Shown here: positions 8,275-16,987 of the stretch, in pieces
How positions within the stretch are numbered: position 1 is the stretch's first letter
Layout: each line of letters begins with the position of its first letter
Assembly (NCBI GenBank): GCA_027485405.1
Contig: JAIXRB010000024.1
Span: forward strand, 1-64,000
Direction of reading: 5' to 3'
Source: Leptospiraceae bacterium
GTDB taxonomy: Bacteria; Spirochaetota; Leptospiria; Leptospirales; Leptospiraceae
DNA: 64,000 nucleotides
Position numbers and translations under genes: made by a program
Notes under the pieces: model-generated
The model's input: the letters and a program-made list of their open reading frames with translations, nothing else
Told to the model about the DNA's origin: nothing
Databases searched by the model: none

Positions 8275-8646
8275 ATGGAAATTTTTAAAGACGACTGGCT
8301 CATTCTCCCCGAAGGAAAAGGGAATTCACCGACACTTATTTTCTTCAAGCAGTTGGTTTCTCTGAACTCTGTTTCAAAAACCCTGTCCTCGAGCCAAGGG
8401 CTTTTGCTGCAAGGGAGGGCTGTGGCACTGTACGCGGCGGCAGGAATCCTTTTAGAGAGAGATATCCCGAAAAATGCTCATTTTTTAGAATCTGAAATAG
8501 TAGCTATGTTTGAAGAAATTGAGGCAATCTCTTTGACTCTGAAGCCTGAACCTGATTCCAATTGGCTGGAGGAATGCTGGGCATTTGGGGAGAAAAGTGG
8601 CTTTCATTGGGATTGGAAGCATTATGGCTCGAAAGAATTGTTTTAG
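8275..8646 (+). CDS. hypothetical protein, divergent from queG
   Basis: The frame is open further upstream but overlaps queG there; the ATG at 8275 (MEIFKDDWLILPEGKG) gives a 123-residue soluble protein in the small divergent gap. It shows no signal peptide or membrane segment and no motif I recognise. It has a mid-protein hydrophobic helix (GRAVALYAAAGILLERD, about residues 44-60) and Trp-rich C-terminus. It may be a lineage-specific protein. The reading frame is convincing from its amino-acid composition, but the function is unknown. Confidence 0.6.
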   Translation: MEIFKDDWLILPEGKGNSPTLIFFKQLVSLNSVSKTLSSSQGLLLQGRAVALYAAAGILLERDIPKNAHFLESEIVAMFEEIEAISLTLKPEPDSNWLEECWAFGEKSGFHWDWKHYGSKELF

Positions 8647-8746
8647 TGGCAGATTGGTCTTGATCCTAAGCAACATTCACTAAAAACAGGCATGGAAATT
8701 GCTTATTTTCCAGTGGGTTCCCTGTGAATCCGAATTGGAGATAAGA

Positions 8747-9979
8747 ATGAGAACAAAAATACAAAAATATTTCTTTGGGACACTCGTCCTTGGAATGGCA
8801 ATGATGATTGGCTGTAGCCCAAAAGGAACTTCGGACCAAAATAATTTAACTGGGTTACTCTTTGGAACTAGAGCAACTCCCACAGGAACCGTAACTGGAA
8901 CCCGAGCACAAGTTCGCCAAGCTTCGGCTGGTAGAACTGCAGGAACGTCTTCGGCGAGTGCCGCCAGAGGAGCCGCTAGAACCGGTTTCTTCATTCCAAA
9001 AAACCAGAGATTGAACAAGCGGCTGGTTGGAACTTGGATCATGGACAACTATTTGGGATCCACTCGTCCAGGCTGGGCAGAAAACCGACCCTATGCTGGT
9101 CTTAGAACCATTTTGACTTCAGTTACTTGCACTTCTGGTGGGGCGGCTTGTAGTGCAGAATCAACAGATGTGGAATTCTCAGGAACAACGGCTTGTGCAA
9201 AAGGAGGAACATCGACTTTAACTAAGCTTGCCTCTTCCCTTTCTGGCGCAACTTTGGACTCTTTAGTTCTAAATATGACTGGCGGATCTGTTTCCTTCAA
9301 TAAATGTATAAACGAAGCGACAGATTTTGCAAATTACCCAGCAAAAACTCGAGTAAACATCGAAAGCGGAAGCATAGAACCAAGAGGATCTTACTCTTTT
9401 GCGGATGAAAGTACCGAAGAAACATTGCAGAAAAAGACTGTAGAAGACCTTACCGTTAACTCAACTGGTGATGGGGTAAAAATTGCGGGAACTGATATAA
9501 AAATCGAAGAATTGCGTTCTGTTACAACACTTACAGAGACAGACACACTAGCTGATACAGCTTTCTTGGACGACAAAGGGGAAAAACTGACCTTCCCTTC
9601 CTCTTCAAAACGAGGAAAAAAAGCATCTGCAAAAAAGACGAAAAAGAAATCCCTTGGAAAAGCGGATGCTGATGGTGATGGAATCGATGATACAGATTTG
9701 GATGGAGACGGAACACCAGATGCATTGGAGGATCCAAATGCTGAAGAATCTGCCGATGAAAACCCAGAATTCCTTAAGAAAATCTACGGTTTCGGTGGAA
9801 CGACAACTGCGAATGGAACTTTAGTATTGACTGGAAAGATTGGTGGATCTGACGTGGGATCAACTCTTTCCTTGACTAACAAAAGAATCAAATGGAAGTT
9901 CCTTTGCACAAAGAGCTTTGCTGACATGACAGATGACGATTGGGCAAGCGAAACGACTTGTACTTTCACTTCCGAATAG
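8747..9979 (+). CDS. surface lipoprotein with TSP3-like calcium-binding segment
   Basis: I start at the ATG at 8747, which has GGAG seven bases upstream and begins a lipoprotein signal: MRTKIQKYFFGTLVLGMAMMIGC, Cys at residue 23. The 410-residue product has a Gly/Ala/Arg/Thr-rich linker (about 40-85), a Ser/Thr-rich beta-type body with several Cys pairs, a Lys-rich stretch (about 285-305) and an acidic DADGDGIDDTDLDGDGTPD segment (about 307-325) typical of thrombospondin type-3 or EF-hand-like calcium loops. The C-terminal part looks like a beta domain ending in Cys. It is probably exported and anchored in the outer membrane. The exact function is unknown. Confidence 0.75.
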   Translation: MRTKIQKYFFGTLVLGMAMMIGCSPKGTSDQNNLTGLLFGTRATPTGTVTGTRAQVRQASAGRTAGTSSASAARGAARTGFFIPKNQRLNKRLVGTWIMDNYLGSTRPGWAENRPYAGLRTILTSVTCTSGGAACSAESTDVEFSGTTACAKGGTSTLTKLASSLSGATLDSLVLNMTGGSVSFNKCINEATDFANYPAKTRVNIESGSIEPRGSYSFADESTEETLQKKTVEDLTVNSTGDGVKIAGTDIKIEELRSVTTLTETDTLADTAFLDDKGEKLTFPSSSKRGKKASAKKTKKKSLGKADADGDGIDDTDLDGDGTPDALEDPNAEESADENPEFLKKIYGFGGTTTANGTLVLTGKIGGSDVGSTLSLTNKRIKWKFLCTKSFADMTDDDWASETTCTFTSE

Positions 9980-9986
9980 TGTTTTT

Positions 9987-10018
9987 AAAACTGGTGGAGA
10001 TGTACCTCCGCCAGTTTT
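9987..10018. terminator. 13-bp hairpin whose loop holds the next gene's ATG
   Basis: AAAACTGGTGGAG (9987-9999) pairs with CTCCGCCAGTTTT (10006-10018) with one G-T wobble. The six-base loop is ATGTAC. A-rich and T-rich flanks make it look like a terminator for the lipoprotein gene (stop at 9979). The loop contains the start codon of the following protease gene, and the stem contains its ribosome-binding site. Confidence 0.7.
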
Positions 10019-10677
10019 CCTTAATTTTCCTAATCTTCCTTTCTTTTTCTTGTTTTGATCGAAAAGCCCAAGGAATTCCACCCGCTACGTTAGCTCGGAT
10101 CCGAGCTCAATCCATTTCAATTGCCGAGGCAACTCAAACCAAACCATTTGGTTCAGGGGTTTTGATTAGCTCAAAGCTGGCCCTCACTTGTTACCATGTT
10201 GTAAAAGACCGAAGAGGACCCATTCTTCTCAAACGAGATTCAACCATTGGCGAAATGCGAACGGCAAAAGTTATTTTTTTTGAACCAACTATTGATTTAG
10301 CACTTTTAGAAACTGAAGTTCCCTTTCCTAAAACACCATTACTTCGGACTTCTCGGCAATTGAGGCAAGGTCAGTCCTTATTTTTAATTGGAGCTCCTTA
10401 TACGCTTGAGAATTCCTTCCTGGAGGGAAGAGTTTCCGACCCTGTGGCACGAGGAAAGGACCCAACAAACCCATTGATTCCCTATTTCCAAGTCCAAGGA
10501 TTATCCTATCCGGGAGTGTCCGGAGCCGGCATTTTTGATCGCTACGGAAGACTAGTAGGTATTGAAAGATCAGCATTTGGCTTTTCTCCAGGGACAGGGA
10601 TTGGGTTTGCCATTCCCTGGAGTTGGGTTGCTGACTTTTTGAACCTTCCAGACAGCCCCATCCAAGGGTTCTTCTAA
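10000..10677 (+). CDS. trypsin-like serine protease lipoprotein
   Basis: An upstream in-frame extension exists, but the ATG at 10000 begins a clean lipoprotein signal (MYLRQFSLIFLIFLSFSC, Cys at residue 18) and has GGTGGAG just before it. The 225-residue product has the chymotrypsin/HtrA catalytic triad in order: His in LTCYHVV (about 64), Asp in TIDLALLE (about 101) and Ser in PGVSGAGIFD (about 173). GVSGAG replaces the usual GNSGGP. No PDZ domain follows. It is probably a periplasmic or outer-membrane-anchored endopeptidase. Translation may be controlled by the hairpin that hides its start. Possible co-operation with the upstream lipoprotein is inferred from position only. Confidence 0.8.
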   Translation: MYLRQFSLIFLIFLSFSCFDRKAQGIPPATLARIRAQSISIAEATQTKPFGSGVLISSKLALTCYHVVKDRRGPILLKRDSTIGEMRTAKVIFFEPTIDLALLETEVPFPKTPLLRTSRQLRQGQSLFLIGAPYTLENSFLEGRVSDPVARGKDPTNPLIPYFQVQGLSYPGVSGAGIFDRYGRLVGIERSAFGFSPGTGIGFAIPWSWVADFLNLPDSPIQGFF

Positions 10678-10860
10678 GAATCTGCTTAATTTTTGAGCAA
10701 ATTTTAATTCTTTTTAAAATTTACGCAGAATGCGCGAGTTTTAAGCAATTTTGAAGTGAGTAAATTTCGAAAAATTAGAATTCTCATCTTTCACAAAACA
10801 GTTCTTTTCTTAGGTGTGGTTTCTTCCAAATTTGGCACTAGGACGATTTACTAAATCCAT

Positions 10861-11280
10861 ATGTCTTCAAATACAATCAACATCTTTGAATACGTAAACA
10901 CCGTTCCAACCAAACTTTTCCGCAAAGGGGAAATCATTGTTCGAGAAGGCGAAGCCTCCAATGAAAAAATGTACTTTATTCTAAATGGAACTCTCTCGGT
11001 GGGCATGGGAACACCAGATCAGAAAAACTTCCAAGAGGTTAGAAAACTAACAACAGGACAGTTTTTTGGAGAGATAGCTTTGATCTCCAATCGTCCTCGA
11101 GCCATGACAGTTCTGATAGACTCAGACCGAGCTCAGTTGGGAATTCTAGATAAAGCCAACTTGATTAGAATTGCCAACACCAATCCCATGTTTGTTTATG
11201 CATTGTTGCAAACGTATGTAGAAAGATTGATCGAAGCAGAAGCCAGGCTGAAAGATTTGGTCAGCGACAAATCAGAGTAA
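10861..11280 (+). CDS. stand-alone cyclic-nucleotide-binding protein
   Basis: A 139-residue cNMP-binding domain with nothing else attached. Visible are the beta-roll start KGEIIVREGEASNEKMYFILNGTLSV (two beta turns), the phosphate-binding cassette GQFFGEIALISNRPRAMTVL (about 61-80), which contains the conserved Gly-Glu and an Arg-Ala, and a C-terminal helix. There is no DNA-binding domain, so it probably senses or sequesters cAMP/cGMP and signals through protein contacts. The gene follows a 183-base gap and is followed one base later by a second protein of the same family, so the two are likely co-transcribed. Confidence 0.85.
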   Translation: MSSNTINIFEYVNTVPTKLFRKGEIIVREGEASNEKMYFILNGTLSVGMGTPDQKNFQEVRKLTTGQFFGEIALISNRPRAMTVLIDSDRAQLGILDKANLIRIANTNPMFVYALLQTYVERLIEAEARLKDLVSDKSE

Positions 11281-11281
11281 A

Positions 11282-11788
11282 ATGGGACTAAAAGAATCAC
11301 TAGCAAAATTGACTATGGTTTCTATCAAACGGGGAGATGTCCTGTTTCGAGAAGGAGTTCCATCGAACGGAGCTATGTTTTTCCTTTTTGAGGGTCAGCT
11401 AGATATTTATAAAAGCTTAGATGGAAAACAGGTTAAACTCAGAAGCATTTTACCTGGTGAGTTTTTTGGTGAAATGGCAATTATCAACAATAGCCCGAGG
11501 GCGGCATCCATTCTTGCTGTATCCGAAGTGGCAAAACTAGGAGTCATAAACAGACAGACTTTTGGTAAAATGAGCCAAGAAAGCCCTGAATTTTTGTTTC
11601 TCCTATTGAAAAGAATCATCGAACGTTTGTTTGAAACAGAATCAAAAATTAGAGAAACAATCAAAGAAAGAGAAGCGGCTGGGCTTCCAGCGACACCTCC
11701 TCCCAAAGAGGAGGAAAGTAGCGGTGATTCGGAAAACGAGGACGAAGGTAGCGGTGACGAAGAGGAATTGCCTGACCTAGAGGATTGA
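11282..11788 (+). CDS. cyclic-nucleotide-binding protein with acidic tail
   Basis: 168 residues: a cNMP-binding domain (about 5-125) with RGDVLFREGVPSNGAMFFLFEGQLDI and the phosphate cassette GEFFGEMAIINNSPRAASIL, then a helix and a strongly acidic, Ser/Gly-rich tail (about 138-168, many Glu and Asp, ending LPDLED). The tail looks disordered. The start lies one base after the previous stop. It is a paralogue of that neighbour, arising presumably by tandem duplication. No DNA-binding domain is present. Partnering with the neighbour as a two-subunit cyclic-nucleotide sensor is plausible but unproven. Confidence 0.85.
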   Translation: MGLKESLAKLTMVSIKRGDVLFREGVPSNGAMFFLFEGQLDIYKSLDGKQVKLRSILPGEFFGEMAIINNSPRAASILAVSEVAKLGVINRQTFGKMSQESPEFLFLLLKRIIERLFETESKIRETIKEREAAGLPATPPPKEEESSGDSENEDEGSGDEEELPDLED

Positions 11789-11888
11789 TTACCAAGCAAC
11801 TGCATTTTGTAACAAAAATGACAAAAAAAACGATTTTCCCTTTGATTTCCTTTGAAAAGAAGGTAGAAAAAACATTGGAAAATCCTTC

Positions 11889-13199
11889 ATGAGAGAAATC
11901 AAAACAGTTACTATTCTCGGTGCCAACGGAGCCATGGGTTCTGGCAGTGCTGGAGTCATCGCCGCTTTCGGCGAAGCAAAAGTCCATATGCTGGCTCGTG
12001 ATTTGGAAAAAGCCAAGCAAGGTATAGAAGCCGCAGTTAATTCGGTTAAGACGGATACTATTCGAAATAGATTGGTTGCGGGTACCTATGACGCAGATTT
12101 AGAAAAAGCCGTTTCAGAATCCGATTGGGTTTTCGAGTTGGTTGCTGAAAGTTATGAAGTAAAAGAACCCATCAACAAACGAATCGCAAGTTCTCGTAAA
12201 CCGGGAACAATTGTTTCAACAGTTTCTTCAGGACTATCTATCGCCAGATTATCAAACGCCTTTGATGAAGATGGCAAAAAGCACTACTATGGCACACACT
12301 TTTTCAATCCACCTTACAAGATGATCCTCTGTGAGTTGGTGACTCACCCTGGCAATGATTCCAAGTTTACAAAGAAACTAGGTGATTACTTAGAATCAAA
12401 ATTAGGCAGAGCTGTTGTCTATACGAATGACACTCCTGCGTTTGCTGGAAACAGAATCGGATTTCAGCTTATGAACGAAATTGCTCAGTATGCAGAAAAG
12501 TATGCTGACCAAGGTGGCATCGCTCTTATGGATGAAATCATGTCGGGCTATACGGGACGTGCAATGTCTCCTTTGGCCACTGTGGATTTTGTTGGTCTCG
12601 ATGTTCACAAAGCAATTGTGGACAACATCTTTGCAAACACGAAAGACGAAGCTCACTCTACGTTTCAACTGCCTGGTTATATGCAAAAACTGATCGACGA
12701 AAACAAATTGGGTATGAAGTCCGGACAAGGTTTAACCAAGATTACAAAGACTTCAGAAGGCAAAAAAGAAAAGTTTGTTTATAATATCAAAACAGGATCA
12801 TACGATCCTTATCCGAAATTTGACATTCCTTTTATTAAACAAGCGAGAAAGCAAATCCAAGAATCACAGTATAAATCCGCTATGGACGTTGTAAAGGCGG
12901 CAACTGGCTTGGAAGCAGATCTTGCTCGCTACTTCATAGGTCGATACATCAGTTATTCATTGTCGATTGTTGGCGAAGTGGTTGAAACCAAAGAGATGGC
13001 AGATGCGGCTATGGGCTTTGGATTCAATTGGGTCCCTGCTTCGGCTTTTGTTGATTTCCTTGGTGGACCCAAAGAAACCATCCAAATCCTAGAGAAATCC
13101 AAACTTCCAGTTCCCAAAGTACTGTCCCAAGCATCGTCGAACAAAAAGTTCTACGAGCTAGGAGAGAAACTAGACGCACGATCATTGTTTAAAGGCTAA
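11889..13199 (+). CDS. 3-hydroxyacyl-CoA dehydrogenase
   Basis: Oxidises 3-hydroxyacyl-CoA to 3-ketoacyl-CoA in fatty-acid beta-oxidation. The N-terminal Rossmann domain begins [13 protein letters not shown] (about 7-19). The catalytic His lies in [17 protein letters not shown] (about 137-153). Two helical C-terminal domains follow, with GFQLMNEIA and a second copy near [19 protein letters not shown]. The length, 436 residues, fits a two-copy C-domain enzyme without an attached enoyl-CoA hydratase, unlike FadB. The thiolase gene starts 12 bases downstream behind an AAAGGAGA ribosome-binding site, forming a beta-oxidation operon. Confidence 0.9.
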   Translation: MREIKTVTILGANGAMGSGSAGVIAAFGEAKVHMLARDLEKAKQGIEAAVNSVKTDTIRNRLVAGTYDADLEKAVSESDWVFELVAESYEVKEPINKRIASSRKPGTIVSTVSSGLSIARLSNAFDEDGKKHYYGTHFFNPPYKMILCELVTHPGNDSKFTKKLGDYLESKLGRAVVYTNDTPAFAGNRIGFQLMNEIAQYAEKYADQGGIALMDEIMSGYTGRAMSPLATVDFVGLDVHKAIVDNIFANTKDEAHSTFQLPGYMQKLIDENKLGMKSGQGLTKITKTSEGKKEKFVYNIKTGSYDPYPKFDIPFIKQARKQIQESQYKSAMDVVKAATGLEADLARYFIGRYISYSLSIVGEVVETKEMADAAMGFGFNWVPASAFVDFLGGPKETIQILEKSKLPVPKVLSQASSNKKFYELGEKLDARSLFKG

Positions 13200-13211
13200 A
13201 AGGAGAATCCC

Positions 13212-14477
13212 ATGAGTGAAAAAGTATTTGTATTAGGTGGCGAGCAAACCGATTTTCAAAGGAATTGGTCAAAAGAAGGAAAATCCTTTCTGTCAATGAT
13301 GCGAGAAGTTATGGAAGATGCTCTCGACAAAACTGGAATCGATTATGAAACGATTAAAAAACTAAATAAGGACAATCGAGTTGCTGTTTTTGTAGGTAAT
13401 TTTGATGCCGAACAATACACGAACCAGGGACATTTAGGAGCTTTCTTAACTGAAGTGAATCCTGCTTTTTACGGAGTCCCAGGGGCAAGGTACGAAGCCG
13501 CCTGTGCTTCGGGTTCGGTTGCCTTGGATGCGGCTGTAACTCATATAAGAGCGGAAGACTATGATCTTGCAATTGTTTTGGGAATCGAAGTAATGAAAAC
13601 TGTATCCTCGTCAGTGGGTGGCGACTTTCTAGGAACAGCGGCTTATTACGAAAAAGAAGCAAAAGGGGTTCAATTTCCCTTTCCAAAACTTTTCGGTCGA
13701 TTAGCGGATGTAATCCTAGAGAGAAATGATGTTTCGGAAACACGATTTATGGATGCACTTGCTGAAATTTCTCGGATCAACTATGCGAATGCTAAAAGAA
13801 ATCCAAAATCGCAGACAAGATCCTGGTTCATGAACAAAGAACATGCCCTCCTTCGTGGTGGCGCAAACAATATGGCGGTTGGTGGTCGACTTTGCATCAC
13901 AGATTGCTCACAAGTAACAGACGGTGCGGCAGTAACAATTCTAGCTTCAAAAGACTTTGCGAAAGACTATGCTAAAAAACATGACAAAGACTTAGGTGAC
14001 ATACCACGGGTTAAGGGTTGGGGTCATCGTGTGGCTCCAATTACGTTTGATGCAAAAAAAGAAGAATCCAAAGGAGAAAAGTACATTCTGCCTTGGACTC
14101 GCCAAACGGTAAAAGATGCTTATAAACGAGCTGATCTAGATGTAAAAGACATTGATGTTTTTGAAACACACGATTGCTTTACTTCCTCCGAATACGCGGC
14201 AATTTCTGCTTTCGGAATTTCAGAGCCTGGAAAAGAGCATGAAGCGATCGAAAGTGGTGTCATTGACTTTCATGGCAAAAAACCAATCAACCCATCTGGC
14301 GGATTGATTGGAGTTGGACATCCTGTGGGTGCATCAGGAGTTAGAATGATGCTAGACTTGCATAAACAAGTTACGAACACAGCTGGCGATTACCAAATCA
14401 AAGGAGCCAAAAACGGTCTGATGTTAAACATTGGAGGTTCAGCGACCACCAATATGGTGTTTATCGTTGGACGTTAG
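13212..14477 (+). CDS. thiolase-family acetyl-CoA acetyltransferase (SCP2-type)
   Basis: Cleaves 3-ketoacyl-CoA or condenses acetyl-CoA. The nucleophilic Cys is in [15 protein letters not shown] (about 95-109), the second active-site element is [14 protein letters not shown] (about 316-329) with an HDCF motif in place of the usual NEAF, and the His is in [17 protein letters not shown] (about 361-377). The classic C-terminal Cys motif is replaced by NIGGSATT. These features point to the SCP2-like thiolase branch. Length 421. It forms a pair with the upstream dehydrogenase, and a second thiolase of a different type lies at 46.8 kb. Confidence 0.88.
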   Translation: MSEKVFVLGGEQTDFQRNWSKEGKSFLSMMREVMEDALDKTGIDYETIKKLNKDNRVAVFVGNFDAEQYTNQGHLGAFLTEVNPAFYGVPGARYEAACASGSVALDAAVTHIRAEDYDLAIVLGIEVMKTVSSSVGGDFLGTAAYYEKEAKGVQFPFPKLFGRLADVILERNDVSETRFMDALAEISRINYANAKRNPKSQTRSWFMNKEHALLRGGANNMAVGGRLCITDCSQVTDGAAVTILASKDFAKDYAKKHDKDLGDIPRVKGWGHRVAPITFDAKKEESKGEKYILPWTRQTVKDAYKRADLDVKDIDVFETHDCFTSSEYAAISAFGISEPGKEHEAIESGVIDFHGKKPINPSGGLIGVGHPVGASGVRMMLDLHKQVTNTAGDYQIKGAKNGLMLNIGGSATTNMVFIVGR

Positions 14478-14511
14478 AACTTACCCAAACCAAACTGAGC
14501 ATTGGAACCGA

Positions 14512-14916
14512 GTGTTGATTCGGTTCCTACTTGTTTTTGGTTTCTGGGAAGCGTTTTCTTTTCCGCTCAGAATCCTTTTTTTCAGCAAATACTATCACTC
14601 TGAAGTAGCAAAATCCCTCTTTATGCCTTTAGGGGACATTTATTGGATTGGGCCAATTGTAGCAGATTTGATCCAAAGTTTGTTCTTTGGAGTGCTTTAC
14701 GGGTTTGCTCAACCTGGGCTACCAAAGGGAATTTCGGGTGGCCTTTTGTTTGGAATTAGTTTCGCAATTTGTGCATTTGTAGCCCCGGCTTTTTATTGCT
14801 ATAACTTAATGCAAATCCAGCCGTCTAACCTTTGGTGGGTTTGGGCAGGGTTTCAATCCGTTTTTGCTGTAACAGCAGGAATGATCAATTCTCTTGGCTG
14901 GGAGGAGCGCGACTAA
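14512..14916 (+). CDS. small integral membrane protein
   Basis: The frame continues upstream into the thiolase gene, but the GTG at 14512 gives a 134-residue protein starting at VLIRFLLVFGFWEAF. About four hydrophobic segments are visible: residues 3-20, about 43-63 (IGPIVADLIQSLFFGVLYGFA), about 73-95 (GGLLFGISFAICAFVAPAF) and about 105-125. No enzyme motif or Cys pairs are seen. It overlaps nothing downstream and precedes the SpoIIE-type phosphatase by ten bases, so it may belong to the same transcript. Function unknown; start uncertain. Confidence 0.55.
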   Translation: MLIRFLLVFGFWEAFSFPLRILFFSKYYHSEVAKSLFMPLGDIYWIGPIVADLIQSLFFGVLYGFAQPGLPKGISGGLLFGISFAICAFVAPAFYCYNLMQIQPSNLWWVWAGFQSVFAVTAGMINSLGWEERD

Positions 14917-14926
14917 TCAACTATAT

Positions 14927-16987
14927 ATGAATCCAAAAAAATTCTTTTGGGAATTGACGGGAAAACTAGAAGTCTTCACCCACACGGTGCCCGTTCCTTT
15001 CGCAGTATACTATGCTGTGATTACCCAAAAAATGAGTTTTGATAAATGGGTCATTTTCGTAGGTCTCTGTTTAACTTTTGCCACTGGGATTGGGATTTTA
15101 GGCACAGTATGGCGGTATTTTTACATAAAAAGATTGGCATTCCGAATCCAATCAATCCATATCCCTGAACCTTCCTCAAACATTAGCTATACTTACAAAG
15201 ATAGGGATTACGCTAAAAAAGTTAAATTAGAACTCTTTCGCTATCCTTTAGTGGAAGCTACTATAATAGTACTTCGATGGTTTGCTGGAGTCATACCAAT
15301 CATATCGATTTTCTCGTATTCAATAGAATACATGCCATCGGTGATTCGATCTGGTGTATTCACATTGCTGATGATACCTCCTATTTCTTTCGTCACATAC
15401 TACTTTATCACAGAAAACTCCGTTCGTCCCCTCTTTGATCTTCCTCAGATTCGAGATATAGAACTAAAACCAGAAGAGATTCCTCGGTTTGATTACTTTC
15501 AACGGATTTTCCTAGCCTTTATCAGTCTTGCCCTCATGCCAGTTTCCGTGCTTTCTTACATACTCTATTCTGTGATGACGGGAGATACGGCTGTTCAGGA
15601 TCCACTCGTACCCATTGTCATTGTAGGATTTATTTTTGTTCTTCCATTAATAACATGTTCATACATCGTGGCAAGTTCCGTAAAACAAGGGATTGCCGAT
15701 ACTAATCATTTTCTAAATGAGCTAGTTTCTGGAAATTTCAACGTAGTGGTAATGCCGCGGTCCGGCGATGATTTTGGACAGCAAGCATTTCACTTAAATA
15801 ATGTTATACGAAAATTAAAAGAAATGTATGCGGAAATTAGGGATTTGAATGAAAGCTTGGAAGAGAAAGTGGTCACGCGAACCGAAGAACTAAACCAAAC
15901 TCTATCCGAAGTTCAAACTCTAAAGAACAGGCAAGACGGAGACTATTACTTAACACATTTACTTTTAAACCCTTTAGGCGTCTGGGACAACGAAAGCTCA
16001 ACCATTCATTTAGAATCCCTATTAAAGCAAAAAAAGGAATTTGAATTCAAAGAAAAAACCTACGAGATTGGAGGTGATTTAAACATTGCAAGCAGCATTT
16101 TCCTCCAGAAAAAGAAATACACAATCTTATTGAACTCGGATGCTATGGGTAAATCGATGCAAGGGGCAGGCGGAGCATTGGTGCTAGGTGCAATTTTTTC
16201 TTCTATTCTCCAAAGAGCGAAAAACTCAGAACTAATTAGACAACAAACACCAGAGAGATGGCTTAAAAATTCATTTATTGAAATGCATAAAGTCTTTGAG
16301 TCTTTTGACGGCACAATGCTTGTATCTTTATCTCTTACTCTCATTGAAGACCAAACTGGATTTATGTACTATTTGAACGCTGAGCATCCTTGGCTTGTGC
16401 TTTACCGGGATGAGAAGGCAAGTTTTATCCGAAGCGCAGTTTCTTACAGAAAGCTTGGAACATTAGGTGTAAAAAGTAAAATCAAAGTATCAACCTTTCG
16501 CTTACAAGCGAAAGATGTTTTGATTCTAGGTTCGGATGGAAAGGATGATCTAAATCTAAACAGAAAAGAATTAGCTTCTGAAATCAAAATGAATGTTGAC
16601 GAAGATCTTTTTTTGAAAGTAGTCGAAAGCAAAAAAGCAAATCTAACGGAAATCTATGAAGAATTAAGAAAGATTGGAGATATTGTTGATGATGTATCCA
16701 TGATTCGGGCTGAGTTTATACCTCAATCGCATTCTTTGAACGAAACTCCAAGATCCGACTTTAATGATTTATCAAATGAAAAGGAAAAATGGGAAACTGC
16801 TCAAAGTCACTTTCTAAAAAAAGAATTTGATAAAGCAATTCCCCTTGCTGAAGAATTTTTCAATTCGCATCCATGGGACAATGCGGCATTGAGTTTTCTA
16901 TCTAAGCTATACCAAGAGGTTGGAAAGCGCAATAAGTCCGAAGAAGCTCGGGATCGCTTAACTCTTCGAGGAGTCGAAACCAACTAA
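14927..16987 (+). CDS. membrane SpoIIE-like phosphatase with HAMP and TPR-like tail
   Basis: I start at the ATG at 14927 (MNPKKFFWEL). The 686 residues contain N-terminal transmembrane helices (about 35-55, 108-150, 190-245), a HAMP linker (about 248-300), a short coiled coil, a phosphatase domain (about 380-600) and a TPR-like C-terminus (about 620-680). The PP2C-type landmarks are divergent: GGDLN instead of GGDYYD, NSDAMGKSMQGAG instead of GDVSGHG, GSDGKDD for the TDG motif, and DDVSMI. The key aspartates mostly survive, so activity is possible. Such proteins dephosphorylate anti-sigma-factor antagonists. The stop overlaps the transporter start by one base. Confidence 0.8.
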   Translation: MNPKKFFWELTGKLEVFTHTVPVPFAVYYAVITQKMSFDKWVIFVGLCLTFATGIGILGTVWRYFYIKRLAFRIQSIHIPEPSSNISYTYKDRDYAKKVKLELFRYPLVEATIIVLRWFAGVIPIISIFSYSIEYMPSVIRSGVFTLLMIPPISFVTYYFITENSVRPLFDLPQIRDIELKPEEIPRFDYFQRIFLAFISLALMPVSVLSYILYSVMTGDTAVQDPLVPIVIVGFIFVLPLITCSYIVASSVKQGIADTNHFLNELVSGNFNVVVMPRSGDDFGQQAFHLNNVIRKLKEMYAEIRDLNESLEEKVVTRTEELNQTLSEVQTLKNRQDGDYYLTHLLLNPLGVWDNESSTIHLESLLKQKKEFEFKEKTYEIGGDLNIASSIFLQKKKYTILLNSDAMGKSMQGAGGALVLGAIFSSILQRAKNSELIRQQTPERWLKNSFIEMHKVFESFDGTMLVSLSLTLIEDQTGFMYYLNAEHPWLVLYRDEKASFIRSAVSYRKLGTLGVKSKIKVSTFRLQAKDVLILGSDGKDDLNLNRKELASEIKMNVDEDLFLKVVESKKANLTEIYEELRKIGDIVDDVSMIRAEFIPQSHSLNETPRSDFNDLSNEKEKWETAQSHFLKKEFDKAIPLAEEFFNSHPWDNAALSFLSKLYQEVGKRNKSEEARDRLTLRGVETN

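Noticed and set aside
10699..10722. 8-bp inverted repeat AAATTTTA/TAAAATTT after the protease gene
   Set aside because: Only A-T pairs, no GC core; too weak to call a terminator.
10829..10851. TGGCAC resembling a sigma-54 promoter before the cNMP genes
   Set aside because: The GG-N10-GC spacing fails; no TTGC at the required distance.
11802..11820. Near-palindrome TTTTGTAACAAAA as a LexA/SOS-type box
   Set aside because: The spacing is 3, not the 5 of the TTTG-N5-CAAA motif; probably a chance AT-rich palindrome.
13354..13743. Antisense ORF of 129 aa over the SCP2-type thiolase
   Set aside because: Sense protein is a clear thiolase; the antisense product has no recognisable motif.
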